In this document: in pieces, positions 44,851-52,358 of the stretch | Numbering within the stretch: position 1 is the stretch's first letter | Layout: every line of letters starts with the position of its first letter | Assembly: GCA_025934255.1 (NCBI GenBank) | Contig: JAICYJ010000012.1 | Location: forward strand, 1-62,723 | DNA length: 62,723 bases | Origin: Thermoleophilia bacterium | GTDB lineage: Bacteria > Actinomycetota > Thermoleophilia > Gaiellales > JAICJC01 | Reading direction: 5' to 3' | The notes under the pieces: model-generated | The model's database searches: none | What the model was told of the DNA's origin: nothing | What the model saw: the letters and a program-made list of their open reading frames with translations, nothing else | Translations under genes and position numbers: made by a program

Positions 44851-45129
44851 TTACGACTTGACGGCGGCCTTCAGCTGGCTGCCCGCCGAGAACTTCGGCA
44901 CCTTGCTGGCCGGGATCATCACTTTCTGGCCAGGGTTACGCGGGTTGACACCGGTGCGGGCCTTGCGGTTCTGCACCGTGAACTTTCCGAAACCGGTGAA
45001 GACAACGTCGTCACCCTTGGAAAGCGCGTCCTTGACGGACTCGAGCACGGCGTCGACCGCAGCACCGGCGTCCTTCTTGGACAGGTTCGATCTGGTCGCA
45101 ACCGCGTCGATGAAATCGCTCTTCGTCAC
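44851..45129 (-). CDS. hup: HU-family nucleoid protein
   Basis: 92-aa DNA-bending protein without the long basic tail seen in mycobacterial HU. Typical features: MTKSDFIDAVA start, GFGKF and the beta-arm with RTGVNPRNPGQ. GTG start with AGGAGG upstream. Preceded by a good promoter (TTGTTG, 17 bases, TAGGGT). Confidence 0.96.
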   Translation of the reverse strand: MTKSDFIDAVATRSNLSKKDAGAAVDAVLESVKDALSKGDDVVFTGFGKFTVQNRKARTGVNPRNPGQKVMIPASKVPKFSAGSQLKAAVKS

Positions 45130-45177
45130 CCTTATTCCTCCTGGTCGTTTCGTGGGCCGGAATGGGTCAATCAGGCT

Positions 45178-45206
45178 ACCCTAGCACGGTCGTCGGACGT
45201 CAACAA
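45178..45206 (-). promoter_or_regulatory. Promoter of hup
   Basis: On the minus strand TTGTTG (45206-45201), 17-base spacer, TAGGGT (45183-45178), about 50 bases before the GTG start; this gene has a normal leader with a Shine-Dalgarno sequence. Confidence 0.55.
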
Positions 45207-45226
45207 TCCGCTTCAGCAAAGGGATT

Positions 45227-45778
45227 TCACGCGTTCGCGGAGGCGGCGCCGACACCGAGCTGAGAACTGGTATAGAGCGCTTTGAAGGGGATGCCCGCTG
45301 CGGCGATCGCCTCGGCCCCGCCCTCCTCGCGGTCGACCACGCAAATTGCAGCGGAAACGTGCAGATCCGCCTCGCGCAGCGCCTCCACCGCGGACAGCAG
45401 CGCGCCGCCCGATGTGACCACGTCCTCGACCACGCAGACGCGCATCCCGGGCTCGAAAACACCCTCCAGCCGATTGCCGGTGCCGTACTCCTTCGTCGCC
45501 TTTCGGACGATCACGAAGGGCAGCCCGGTCTCGATCGACGTGACCGCCGCCAGCGGCACGGCGCCCAGCTCGGGGCCGGCCAGCAGGTCGGGCTGCTCAC
45601 CGCCATGGCCGGCGACCAGGGCGGCCAGCTCGCGGCCGAGACCGGCCAGCAGCTGCGGATCCGTCTCGAACCGGTACTTGTCAAGGTAGTAGCGGCTGCG
45701 GCGCCCGGACCGGAGCAGGAAATCGCCCTCCAGGTACGCCCGCTCGAGCAGCCTCGCCGCCAGCTGGTCGCGGTTCAC
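45227..45778 (-). CDS. pyrE: Orotate phosphoribosyltransferase
   Basis: 183 aa. Joins orotate to PRPP to give OMP. PRPP loop VCVVEDVVTSGGALL and the flexible-loop KATKEYGTGN are present. GTG start overlaps the stop of the upstream small protein by four bases (GTGA). It makes the step before pyrF. Confidence 0.95.
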   Translation of the reverse strand: MNRDQLAARLLERAYLEGDFLLRSGRRSRYYLDKYRFETDPQLLAGLGRELAALVAGHGGEQPDLLAGPELGAVPLAAVTSIETGLPFVIVRKATKEYGTGNRLEGVFEPGMRVCVVEDVVTSGGALLSAVEALREADLHVSAAICVVDREEGGAEAIAAAGIPFKALYTSSQLGVGAASANA

Positions 45779-45990
45779 GCGGCCTCGCGGGCGGCCGCCA
45801 GCACCAGGTCGGCGTGCGGCATCAGCCGGTCGGCATCCGGCGATCCGGCCGCCAGCGACACCATCGAGCCGTCGTCGAAGTAGATGTCCAGACGGGTGCG
45901 GTTGCGCACCGAGCGGCGCCGGTAGAGCACCGTCCCCAGGAACGAGCCGGCGCCGATCACGACCGGGATCACGAGCTTACGCCGAGCCAT
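45775..45990 (-). CDS. Small protein with one membrane segment, 71 aa
   Basis: N-terminal basic residues then a hydrophobic segment (about 6-22, LVIPVVIGAGSFLGTVLY), followed by a cytoplasmic beta-rich part (RLDIYFDDGSMVSLAAG). Overlaps the roadblock gene by 14 bases and pyrE by four, so it is co-translated with both. Family unknown to me. Confidence 0.75.
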   Translation of the reverse strand: MARRKLVIPVVIGAGSFLGTVLYRRRSVRNRTRLDIYFDDGSMVSLAAGSPDADRLMPHADLVLAAAREAA

Positions 45991-46369
45991 CGGTCCGCTC
46001 CTGCTCCTCGTCGGCCGCCTTGCCGTCGCCCTCGGCGATCTGGCGCAGCAGCGTCTTCAGGTCGTAGAAGACCAGCCCCACAGTGGGGTCGGCGCCGGTC
46101 GTCGCCACGGCCGTGCGGTGGTCATCCACCACCAGGAACACGCTGCCCTCGGGCGTTGCCGCCTGCAGCTGTGCCAGAGCCTCGCGGCCGAGGTCGCGGC
46201 GCACCTGGTCGGCGCCCTCGGCCAGATCGCGAGCCGCTGCGGCGATGCGGGTGGCAGCCTCCTCCTGCACGCTGGAGGCAACCAGCGAGCCGTCGCGGGC
46301 GATCACCACCACCGTCTCGATCTGTGTCGAGAGCTCACGCAGCTCGGCGATTGCGGCGGTCGCATCCAC
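45977..46369 (-). CDS. Roadblock/LC7-domain protein
   Basis: 130 aa, one roadblock/LC7 fold (VVVIARDGSLVASSV, LVVDDHRTAVATTGADPTVGLVFYDLK). In bacteria such proteins regulate small GTPases of the MglA type, but no GTPase gene is nearby. GTG start at 46369, 6 bases after TAGCGT. First gene of the run with the small protein and pyrE. Confidence 0.82.
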   Translation of the reverse strand: MDATAAIAELRELSTQIETVVVIARDGSLVASSVQEEAATRIAAAARDLAEGADQVRRDLGREALAQLQAATPEGSVFLVVDDHRTAVATTGADPTVGLVFYDLKTLLRQIAEGDGKAADEEQERTDGSA

Positions 46370-46375
46370 GATTCC

Positions 46376-46381
46376 ACGCTA
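46376..46381 (-). promoter_or_regulatory. Putative -10 of roadblock gene (leaderless)
   Basis: TAGCGT on the minus strand, 6 bases before the GTG start. Confidence 0.4.
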
Positions 46382-46401
46382 GCACAGGTGATCCCTGCCG
46401 A

Positions 46402-46407
46402 TATTCT
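46402..46407 (+). promoter_or_regulatory. Putative -10 of YihY gene (leaderless)
   Basis: TATTCT, 7 bases before the ATG at 46415. Confidence 0.4.
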
Positions 46408-46414
46408 CATCACG

Positions 46415-47287
46415 ATGGCCAATGAAACCGCCCCGACGTGGATGCGCCCATATCGCAGCGTTGCCAGCCAGACAGGCTCCATCCTGAGCAAGTACCTCGC
46501 CGACCGTGGCCCGCACCTGGCGGCCATGGTCGCCTACTACGCGCTGCTGTCGCTGTTCCCGTTCATCTTCCTGGCGCTGTCCGCGATCGGCCTGCTCGGC
46601 CACGTCTCGCAGTCGAGCTACCTGATCCGCGAGATGGAGCGGATCCTGCCCAGCGAGTCGGTCGCCGACCTGGTGAAGCTGACGCAATCGGTGCAGGCGA
46701 ACGCCGGCAAGTTCTTCGTGATCGGCCTGGTCGGCATGCTGTGGAGCGTGCTCGGGTTCTACTCGGCGCTGGAGTCGGCCCTGAACATCGTGTTTCGGGT
46801 CGGCAACCGCGGGTTCGTGGCCGGCAAGTGGATCAGCTTCGTGCTGGTGCTCAGCTCACTGACCGTGCTCTTCACCTCGCTGATTGTTGCCACGCTGGCA
46901 AACGGCTGGCTGCACCGGCACGAGCCCGGCGAGCTGAGCTCCAGCTTCGTGCCCTATCTGATCTCACTGGCCTTCTCCAGCGCCGGCTCGTTCCTGTTCC
47001 TGATGGTGGTCTACCGCGTCCTCACCAACGTCGACCTGCACCGCGGCGACGTCTGGCCGGGCGCGCTGTTCGGGACGGTGCTGTTCCAGGTCTCGTTCCA
47101 GGCGGTGCCGCTGTACCTGCAGCGGGCCGACCTGCTGATCGCGATGCGCGCCTTCGGCGGCCTGGTGCTGCTGCTGGTGTGGCTGTACCTGATGGCGAAC
47201 GTGATCGTGCTCGGCGCCGAGATCAACTGGCGGCACTGGTCGCGGCACCAACCGCCGCAGGACGACACCATGGCCGGCCTCGCGTAG
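46415..47287 (+). CDS. YihY/BrkB-family inner-membrane protein
   Basis: 290 aa with six membrane helices. Family features: MVAYYALLSLFPFIFLALS at the first helix, and the ending LLLVWLYLMANVIVLGAEINW. Once called ribonuclease BN by mistake; transport or envelope role unknown. ATG 46415 chosen over a long upstream in-frame extension that overlaps the divergent gene. Confidence 0.92.
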   Translation: MANETAPTWMRPYRSVASQTGSILSKYLADRGPHLAAMVAYYALLSLFPFIFLALSAIGLLGHVSQSSYLIREMERILPSESVADLVKLTQSVQANAGKFFVIGLVGMLWSVLGFYSALESALNIVFRVGNRGFVAGKWISFVLVLSSLTVLFTSLIVATLANGWLHRHEPGELSSSFVPYLISLAFSSAGSFLFLMVVYRVLTNVDLHRGDVWPGALFGTVLFQVSFQAVPLYLQRADLLIAMRAFGGLVLLLVWLYLMANVIVLGAEINWRHWSRHQPPQDDTMAGLA

Positions 47288-47289
47288 GC

Positions 47290-48138
47290 CTAGGCAACGC
47301 GGTCCAGCCACATCTGGGAGTGCCCCAGCCAGCGGGCCGTGGTGGCGGCGTCGTGATGCACCGCCGACCAGCTGCTCAGCCGCAGCGACATGTGGGCGAG
47401 GTAGGCGCGCAGGGTGGCGGCATCGCGGCGATCGCGCAGCAGCTGCCATAGCTGGAGCTGCTCGTCGTCGCCGAGGCCGCCCTCGGCGCTGCAGTAGAGC
47501 AGCGTGACCAGGTCGAAGCAGGGATCGCCGGTCCGCGCGCCTTCGCAGTCGACGATGCCGGTGATGCGGTCGCCCTCCGCCAGCACGTTCAGGTGGTGGA
47601 AGTCGAAGTGCGCGATGCCGGCAACCGGCAGGGCGTCAGGATCGGTGCCCTCCCCGATCGCGATCACCCGGTCGAGCAGGGCCGCGCCGGCCGGCGAGTG
47701 CCGCCGAAGCGGAGCGTGCAGGCAGTAGCCGTCGGCGCCGCTGACGAGCGTCCGGCGCAGGAAGACGCCCCACCCACCACCGTCGCCCAGCTCGTCCTCC
47801 TGCAGCCGGTTCAGCTCGACCAGCCGCTCGACGTGGACGGGCAGCAGCGGCACCGGCGGGCTACCTGGCAGCAGCTCCTGGACCACGAACAGCAGCGACT
47901 CGGCGTTCGTCGTCAGCAGGTAGCGCGGCGACGGGTAGCCGCGGCTGCGCAGCCGCTCCACGAGCGGCACGACCCGCTCGATGTGCTCCAGCCAGTCCGA
48001 CTCGCCGCCCGCCATCTGCCACCACTTCACGAGCGAGCGGTTGCCTGCGGGATCGGCGACCACCGTGGCATGGCCGGCCTCGCCGTCCGGCATCGCCGCC
48101 ACCACCCGCAGGCCGCAGCCGTGTGCGCGGTTGAGCAC
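47290..48138 (-). CDS. Phosphotransferase of the aminoglycoside/choline kinase fold
   Basis: 282 aa. The catalytic HFDFHHLNVL (Brenner motif, HxDxxxxN form) and metal-binding VDCEGARTGDP are present; N-terminal VVADPAGNRSLVKW provides the nucleotide Lys. Substrate unknown; a small-molecule kinase is likely, not necessarily a resistance protein. GTG 48138 is the best start visible, with no strong ribosome site; it begins 32 bases after the rdgB stop on the same strand. Confidence 0.8.
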   Translation of the reverse strand: MLNRAHGCGLRVVAAMPDGEAGHATVVADPAGNRSLVKWWQMAGGESDWLEHIERVVPLVERLRSRGYPSPRYLLTTNAESLLFVVQELLPGSPPVPLLPVHVERLVELNRLQEDELGDGGGWGVFLRRTLVSGADGYCLHAPLRRHSPAGAALLDRVIAIGEGTDPDALPVAGIAHFDFHHLNVLAEGDRITGIVDCEGARTGDPCFDLVTLLYCSAEGGLGDDEQLQLWQLLRDRRDAATLRAYLAHMSLRLSSWSAVHHDAATTARWLGHSQMWLDRVA

Positions 48139-48170
48139 GGCCAGCGCCTGCTCCGTGGTCGGCGCCGCGG

Positions 48171-48758
48171 CTACCGCCCGCGCTCCTGCAGCTCGGCCGC
48201 CAGCTGCTCGCGGAGCGCTGCGGCGGCGCGCGCGCGGTGCGAGATGGCGTCCTTCTCTGCGGCCCCCATCTCTCCCACCGTGCGCGACTCACCCTCCGGG
48301 ACGAAGGCCGGGTCGTAGCCGAACCCGCCGCTGCCGCGAGCCCGCTCGGCCAGGCGGCCGCGCAGCTCGCCGCGGGCGTACAGCTCTTGGCCTTCCGGGG
48401 AGATCGCCACCAGCTCGGCCACGTAGGCCACGGAGCGGTCATCCCGGCCGGCCAGCGCCGCCAGCAGCGCGTCCAGGTTCTCGGCGTCGGTCGCGTGCTC
48501 GCCGGCGAAGCGGGCCGACCGCACACCCGGCCGGCCGCCCAGCGCCGTGGCCGCGATCCCCGAGTCGTCGGCCAGCACCCAGGCCGAGCCGCCGATCGCG
48601 GCGTGCACGTGGCGGGCCTTCAGCTCTGCGTTGTCACGAAAGGTGACGCCGGTCTCCTCGGGCAGGTCGCCCGCGTAGGGCTCGACCTCGAAGCCGGGAA
48701 GCAGCCGCTCGAACTCCCGCGCCTTGTGGGGGTTATGTGACGCCAGCACGAGCTTCAT
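48171..48758 (-). CDS. rdgB: XTP/dITP diphosphatase (RdgB/HAM1)
   Basis: 195 aa, removes non-canonical purine nucleotides. N-terminal LVLASHNPHKAREF, ADDSGI and GFGYDPAFVPEG motifs are complete, ending with SHRARA. Its ATG overlaps the rph gene by 26 bases. Confidence 0.95.
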   Translation of the reverse strand: MKLVLASHNPHKAREFERLLPGFEVEPYAGDLPEETGVTFRDNAELKARHVHAAIGGSAWVLADDSGIAATALGGRPGVRSARFAGEHATDAENLDALLAALAGRDDRSVAYVAELVAISPEGQELYARGELRGRLAERARGSGGFGYDPAFVPEGESRTVGEMGAAEKDAISHRARAAAALREQLAAELQERGR

Positions 48759-49470
48759 GGAGCACCCGCGTCTGTAGTGCCGAGATCTCCTCGATGCCGG
48801 CGGCGGCCAGGCTCAGCAGCTCATCCAGCGAGGCGCGGCCGAAGGGCGTCCGCTCGGCCGTCGCCTGCACCTCGATCATCTGGCCGCTGCCCGAGATGAC
48901 GACGTTCATGTCGACGTCCGCGCGCGAGTCCTCGGCGTAGGCCAGATCGAGCATCGAGCTGCCTTCGACGATCCCGACCGAAACGGCCGCCACCGAGTCG
49001 GACAGCGGCAGCTCGCGCAGCTTTCCGGCATCGACCAGGCCCGACAGCGCCAGGTGCAGCGCCGCGTAGCCGCCGCAGATCGCCGCGCAGCGGGTGCCGC
49101 CGTCGGCCTGCAGCACGTCGCAGTCGATCCAGATGGTGCGCTCGCCCAGGGCCTTGAAGTCGACCACCGAACGCAGCGACCGGCCGATCAGGCGCTGGAT
49201 CTCGACCGTGCGGCCGTCCAGCTTGCCGCGGCTGGCGTCGCGAGGTTTTCGGTCGGATGTCGAGCCCGGCAGCATCCCGTACTCGGAGGTGACCCAGCCG
49301 GTGCCGCGTCCGCGCATCCACCCCGGCACCGACTCCTCGACCATGGCCGTGCAGACCAGCCGCGTCTTCCCGATCGAGAACAGCACCGAGCCGTGCGCGC
49401 TGTCGATGAACCCCGGCTCGATCGCAAGCGGGCGCAGCTGGTCGAGCTCGCGGCCGTCGGCGCGCTTCAC
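48733..49470 (-). CDS. rph: Ribonuclease PH
   Basis: 245-aa phosphorolytic 3' exoribonuclease that trims tRNA 3' ends. Family motifs GSVLFSIGKTRLVCTAMVE and TSEYGMLPGST, RSVVDFKALGERT and the C-terminal LLSLA region. GTG start overlaps the murI stop by four bases (GTGA). The murI-rph-rdgB order is common in actinobacteria. Confidence 0.96.
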   Translation of the reverse strand: MKRADGRELDQLRPLAIEPGFIDSAHGSVLFSIGKTRLVCTAMVEESVPGWMRGRGTGWVTSEYGMLPGSTSDRKPRDASRGKLDGRTVEIQRLIGRSLRSVVDFKALGERTIWIDCDVLQADGGTRCAAICGGYAALHLALSGLVDAGKLRELPLSDSVAAVSVGIVEGSSMLDLAYAEDSRADVDMNVVISGSGQMIEVQATAERTPFGRASLDELLSLAAAGIEEISALQTRVLHEARAGVT

Positions 49471-50291
49471 GCGGCGATCTCCAGGCGCGCGGGGTCGACC
49501 CGCTCGACCTCGGTCAGAGGCAGCTGCAGAAAGCGACCGGCGACGTCCTGGAAGGCCTGCTCGTCGCCCGTGCAGAGAAAGCGGTAGCTGCCCTCGCGGC
49601 CGGCCAGATTGCCGACCCCGCGTCGCTCGAGCGTTGCCGCGACCTCGCGTGCGATCTCCTCGGCGGAGGTGATCAGCGTGACCTCGCGGCCGAAGATGCG
49701 CTGCAGCATGGGTCTGATCAGCGGGTAGTGCGTGCAGCCCAGGATCACGGTGTCCACCTCCGCCTGTTTCAGCGGCTCGGCGTACCGCTTGGCGGCATCG
49801 TGCAGGTCGTGGCCGTTGACGTCGCCGCTCTGGATCAGCGGCACCAGCTCCGGGCAGGCCACCTGCGCCACCTCGACGCCGGCGTCGAGCACGCCGATCG
49901 CCGCCGGGTAGCGGCCGCTCGCAACCGTCGCCTCGGTCGCCATCACGCCCACCCGGCGGGCGCGGGTGGCCTGGACGGCGGCGTGCGCCTCGGGTGTGAT
50001 CACGCCGATCAGGGGCACCGTGAACTCGCGCTGCAGATCGGGAAGGGCGGCGGCGGTGGCCGAGTTGCAGGCGACCACCAGCAGCTTCACGTCCCGCTCG
50101 ATCAGGTGCTGAGCGACCTCATGGGCGTACCGGCGGATGGTCGCAGCGGGCTTGGTGCCGTAGGGGAACCGCTCCGGGGCGGAGTCACCGAAGTAGATGA
50201 AGTCCTCGTGGGGCAGCGTGACCAGGCATTCGTGCAGCACCGTCAAGCCGCCGACGCCGGAGTCGAAGACGCCGATCGGGCGGGTGTCCAT
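49467..50291 (-). CDS. murI: Glutamate racemase
   Basis: 274 aa, makes D-glutamate for peptidoglycan. Two catalytic cysteines: C75 in VACNSATA and GCTHYPL (about 186). N-terminal IGVFDSGVGGLTV is typical. ATG 50291, 7 bases after TACACT. Heads murI-rph-rdgB-phosphotransferase. Confidence 0.96.
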   Translation of the reverse strand: MDTRPIGVFDSGVGGLTVLHECLVTLPHEDFIYFGDSAPERFPYGTKPAATIRRYAHEVAQHLIERDVKLLVVACNSATAAALPDLQREFTVPLIGVITPEAHAAVQATRARRVGVMATEATVASGRYPAAIGVLDAGVEVAQVACPELVPLIQSGDVNGHDLHDAAKRYAEPLKQAEVDTVILGCTHYPLIRPMLQRIFGREVTLITSAEEIAREVAATLERRGVGNLAGREGSYRFLCTGDEQAFQDVAGRFLQLPLTEVERVDPARLEIAA

Positions 50292-50298
50292 GGGGCGG

Positions 50299-50304
50299 AG
50301 TGTA
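50299..50304 (-). promoter_or_regulatory. Putative -10 of murI operon (leaderless)
   Basis: TACACT on the minus strand, 7 bases before the murI ATG. Confidence 0.5.
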
Positions 50305-50318
50305 GGGGCTCGGCCGGA

Positions 50319-51086
50319 TTAAGGAACGCGGATCAGCGCCTGGAAGTCGGAGCGGCCGAGGATGCGATGCGTCCGCTTCGACCGCAGCAGGATCGTCGTC
50401 TGCTCACGTCCGGAGAGAAGGGTGCCGTCCCCCGTCATGAACCACAGCGGCGAGCTGACGGTGACGTGCGTGAACGCGGCGGGGAAGGCGACCCGGTCGG
50501 TCGTCGCCTTCAGGCCGAACGGGCAGGTCGTGTTCGTGGCACAGAACTGCCGCACCTCGTGCACCGCGATCACCATCGAGCCGGTCCCCGGCAGGCTGGC
50601 GCTGACGTGCACCGATCCCAGCGTGATGCGGTTGGGCGTGGCGCTGAGGGTCTGGTGCCAGCGCACCACGGCCCCGTTGGAGGCCTTGAAGCCGCCACGG
50701 ATCGAGTAGCGGCCCCGGCCGCTGAGGCGGCGCCGCGGCGATGCCTGGACGGACACGTCGAGGGCCGTCGTGACGGCGTGCGCGGTCCACGCGGGCTTCA
50801 TCGATAGCTTGCGGGGCACCCGCAGCCACAGCGTCCCGGCCGCGTAGTCGAGCGCGAACACGCCATCGGCGTGGATGCGAGGCCACTGGCTGAACCTGAG
50901 CGTGCCATGGGCGACGCCGGACGCCGGACAGGTTCCGGTCAGGTGCACCTTCAGCAGCTGGGTGCGGACGTGTTTGCCCGCGGCCGTCGCGGTGCAGGCG
51001 GCTGTGCCGGCGCCGGCACGGCTCGTCCCCGACAGCAGGGCAACCAGAGCAGCGGCCACGATCAGCAGAAGGAGCCTGGGTCGCAT
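50319..51086 (-). CDS. Secreted protein, unknown function
   Basis: 255 aa with a clear signal peptide (MRPRLLLLIVAAALVALLSG). The mature part is all-beta in look, with two Cys pairs (TAACTA ... TGTCPA; RQFCATNTTCPFG). ATG 51086 follows TAAGAT by eight bases. No recognised domain. It is upstream of murI on the same strand but separated by 27 bases and the murI promoter. Confidence 0.7.
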   Translation of the reverse strand: MRPRLLLLIVAAALVALLSGTSRAGAGTAACTATAAGKHVRTQLLKVHLTGTCPASGVAHGTLRFSQWPRIHADGVFALDYAAGTLWLRVPRKLSMKPAWTAHAVTTALDVSVQASPRRRLSGRGRYSIRGGFKASNGAVVRWHQTLSATPNRITLGSVHVSASLPGTGSMVIAVHEVRQFCATNTTCPFGLKATTDRVAFPAAFTHVTVSSPLWFMTGDGTLLSGREQTTILLRSKRTHRILGRSDFQALIRVP

Positions 51087-51132
51087 CGGGTGCGATCTTA
51101 CACCTTGTCCGGTTCTGGGCCGGACCACCCCA

Positions 51133-51169
51133 GCGCCCGGTGGGGGTCCCGACAACCCCCACCGGGCGC
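51133..51169 (-). terminator. Hairpin after small secreted paralogue A
   Basis: 14-bp perfect stem GCGCCCGGTGGGGG / CCCCCACCGGGCGC with a 9-base loop, 12 bases after the stop of the gene at 51182. Near-identical to the hairpin after paralogue B. Confidence 0.55.
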
Positions 51170-51181
51170 AAGCTCAGCCCC

Positions 51182-51649
51182 TTACAGAGCCGCGGTCTGG
51201 CGCGGTCGCACGCGCGTCGCGGCGAAGGCTGCCAGGATCAGCAGCAGTGCGGCCACGGCGGCCCCGATGCCGGCGTCAGCCCAGTCGAAACCGCTGCTCG
51301 CGGAGACGGTGGTGACGGCGGGAACGGGCTGGCTGATGACCAGAGGTACCGTCTGGTCGGTCGGAGAATCAGCGGCCGGCTGCATGACCGAGACGAGCGC
51401 TTGGTTGGTCGGAGAGTCGGCGGCCGGCAGCATGACCGACACGGCCTTGACTCCCTGAACCGGGAGCTTGTTGTCCAGCTGGAAGCCGCTGCGGTGGAAC
51501 ACGATCGTGCGGTTGGCCGCCGCCACGGCGGCCGAGTCGGTGGTGTCGGTGGACTGCCGGGTGGGCATGGCCTGGGCGGCCGATGCCGAGATCGCCAGCA
51601 GACCGGCGGTGACCAGAACGGTGTGGATCAGTCGAGAGGTGGTGCGCAT
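51182..51649 (-). CDS. Small secreted membrane-anchored protein A (paralogue of 51836-52222)
   Basis: 155 aa. Signal peptide (MRTTSRLIHTVLVTAGLLA, cut near AQA), a variable exposed region containing IVFHRSGFQL and two copies of VSVM-x-PAADSPT-x-Q, then SGFDWADAGIGAAVAAL and a C-terminal helix with the short tail RVRPRQTAAL. FDWADA-x-IGA before a C-terminal helix is a recurrent feature of uncharacterised Thermoleophilia proteins. ATG 51649 has AAGGAGAG 7 bases upstream. Likely under the Crp-type regulator at 52359. Confidence 0.8.
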   Translation of the reverse strand: MRTTSRLIHTVLVTAGLLAISASAAQAMPTRQSTDTTDSAAVAAANRTIVFHRSGFQLDNKLPVQGVKAVSVMLPAADSPTNQALVSVMQPAADSPTDQTVPLVISQPVPAVTTVSASSGFDWADAGIGAAVAALLLILAAFAATRVRPRQTAAL

Positions 51650-51697
51650 GGGAGTGCTCTCCTTCTGGGTGGATGTGAGGCACGAAGTCATGGGCAC

Positions 51698-51703
51698 AAC
51701 CTA
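51698..51703 (-). promoter_or_regulatory. Putative -10 of paralogue A
   Basis: TAGGTT on the minus strand in the block CCTAGGTTGTGCCCATGAC, which is identical upstream of paralogue B. Predicted transcript start at 51691. Confidence 0.5.
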
Positions 51704-51747
51704 GGCCGACCGCGGCGGCCCGACGACATCCCGGGATACGCCCGCAA

Positions 51748-51763
51748 TGTATTGCTCGATACA
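51748..51763. promoter_or_regulatory. Palindromic operator A, TGTAT-N6-ATACA
   Basis: TGTATTGCTCGATACA, a 16-bp Crp/Fnr-style inverted repeat centred about 64 bases upstream of the predicted start of gene A. The flanks (ATACGCCCGCA before, AGCG after) also match operator B. Confidence 0.65.
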
Positions 51764-51792
51764 TAGCGCGGGAGCCGGCGGACCACAGAGAA

Positions 51793-51824
51793 GCGCCCGG
51801 TGGGTTCGAGACCCCACCGGGCGC
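51793..51824 (-). terminator. Hairpin after small secreted paralogue B
   Basis: 12-bp perfect stem GCGCCCGGTGGG / CCCACCGGGCGC, 11 bases after the stop of paralogue B. Matches the stem after paralogue A. Confidence 0.55.
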
Positions 51825-51835
51825 AGGGACGGCAG

Positions 51836-52222
51836 CTACATCTGAACCGTCTGCCGAGGCCGGACGATGGTCGCGGCGACGGCCGCCAGGATCAGCACCA
51901 CGGACGCCACGAGGGCGCCGATTGCGGCGTCGGCCCAGTCGAAGCCGTTGTCCGCGTACTGCACGGAGACGGGCTGGGCGACGACCGGCGGTGCGGTCTG
52001 GAGCTGGTGGCCGAGCACGAAGCCCGACCTGTGGAGAACCACCGGGCCGCCGGGCGAATGCGAGACGACCGGCAGCTGATGGTGAGCGGCCGTGAAGCCG
52101 AGCGGATCACGGTCTGTCACGTTCGCAGGACCCAACGCCATCGCCTGGGCGGCGGTGGCAGACACGGCCATCAGACCGGCGGCCACGAGGACGATGCGGA
52201 GCAGTCGAGAGGTGGTGTGCAT
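51836..52222 (-). CDS. Small secreted membrane-anchored protein B (paralogue of 51182-51649)
   Basis: 128 aa. Signal peptide MHTTSRLLRIVLVAAGLMA, then a shorter exposed part with VVLHRSGFVLGHQL, NGFDWADAAIGALVAS and a C-terminal helix with the tail IVRPRQTVQM. Shares with A the start (TTSRL...VLV.AGL), HRSGF motif, anchor and ending. The repeat present in A is missing. ATG 52222 has AAGGAGAG upstream. Divergent from the Crp-type gene, with a shared operator between them. Confidence 0.8.
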   Translation of the reverse strand: MHTTSRLLRIVLVAAGLMAVSATAAQAMALGPANVTDRDPLGFTAAHHQLPVVSHSPGGPVVLHRSGFVLGHQLQTAPPVVAQPVSVQYADNGFDWADAAIGALVASVVLILAAVAATIVRPRQTVQM

Positions 52223-52271
52223 TGGAGTGCTCTCCTTCTCTTGAGGGGGTGCGGCTCGACGTCATGGGCAC

Positions 52272-52277
52272 AACCTA
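52272..52277 (-). promoter_or_regulatory. Putative -10 of paralogue B
   Basis: TAGGTT on the minus strand, in the same block as before paralogue A. Predicted start at 52265; the ATG there is out of frame, so translation begins at 52222. Confidence 0.5.
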
Positions 52278-52322
52278 GGCACCCCGCGAGGCCGCCCGCG
52301 ACCTCCCCGGATACGCGCGCAA

Positions 52323-52338
52323 TGTATGATCCGATACA
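52323..52338. promoter_or_regulatory. Palindromic operator B, TGTAT-N6-ATACA, shared with the Crp-type gene
   Basis: TGTATGATCCGATACA, centred about 65 bases upstream of the predicted gene B start. On the plus strand it contains TATGAT, which can serve as the -10 of the regulator gene, so binding would repress the regulator and could activate B. Confidence 0.65.
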
Positions 52339-52358
52339 CAAGCGGAAGGGGCGTGGCG

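Noticed and set aside
47290..48138. Aminoglycoside resistance gene
   Set aside because: The fold is shared by many small-molecule kinases. Its place in the murI-rph-rdgB run and lack of mobile DNA argue for a housekeeping or unknown role.
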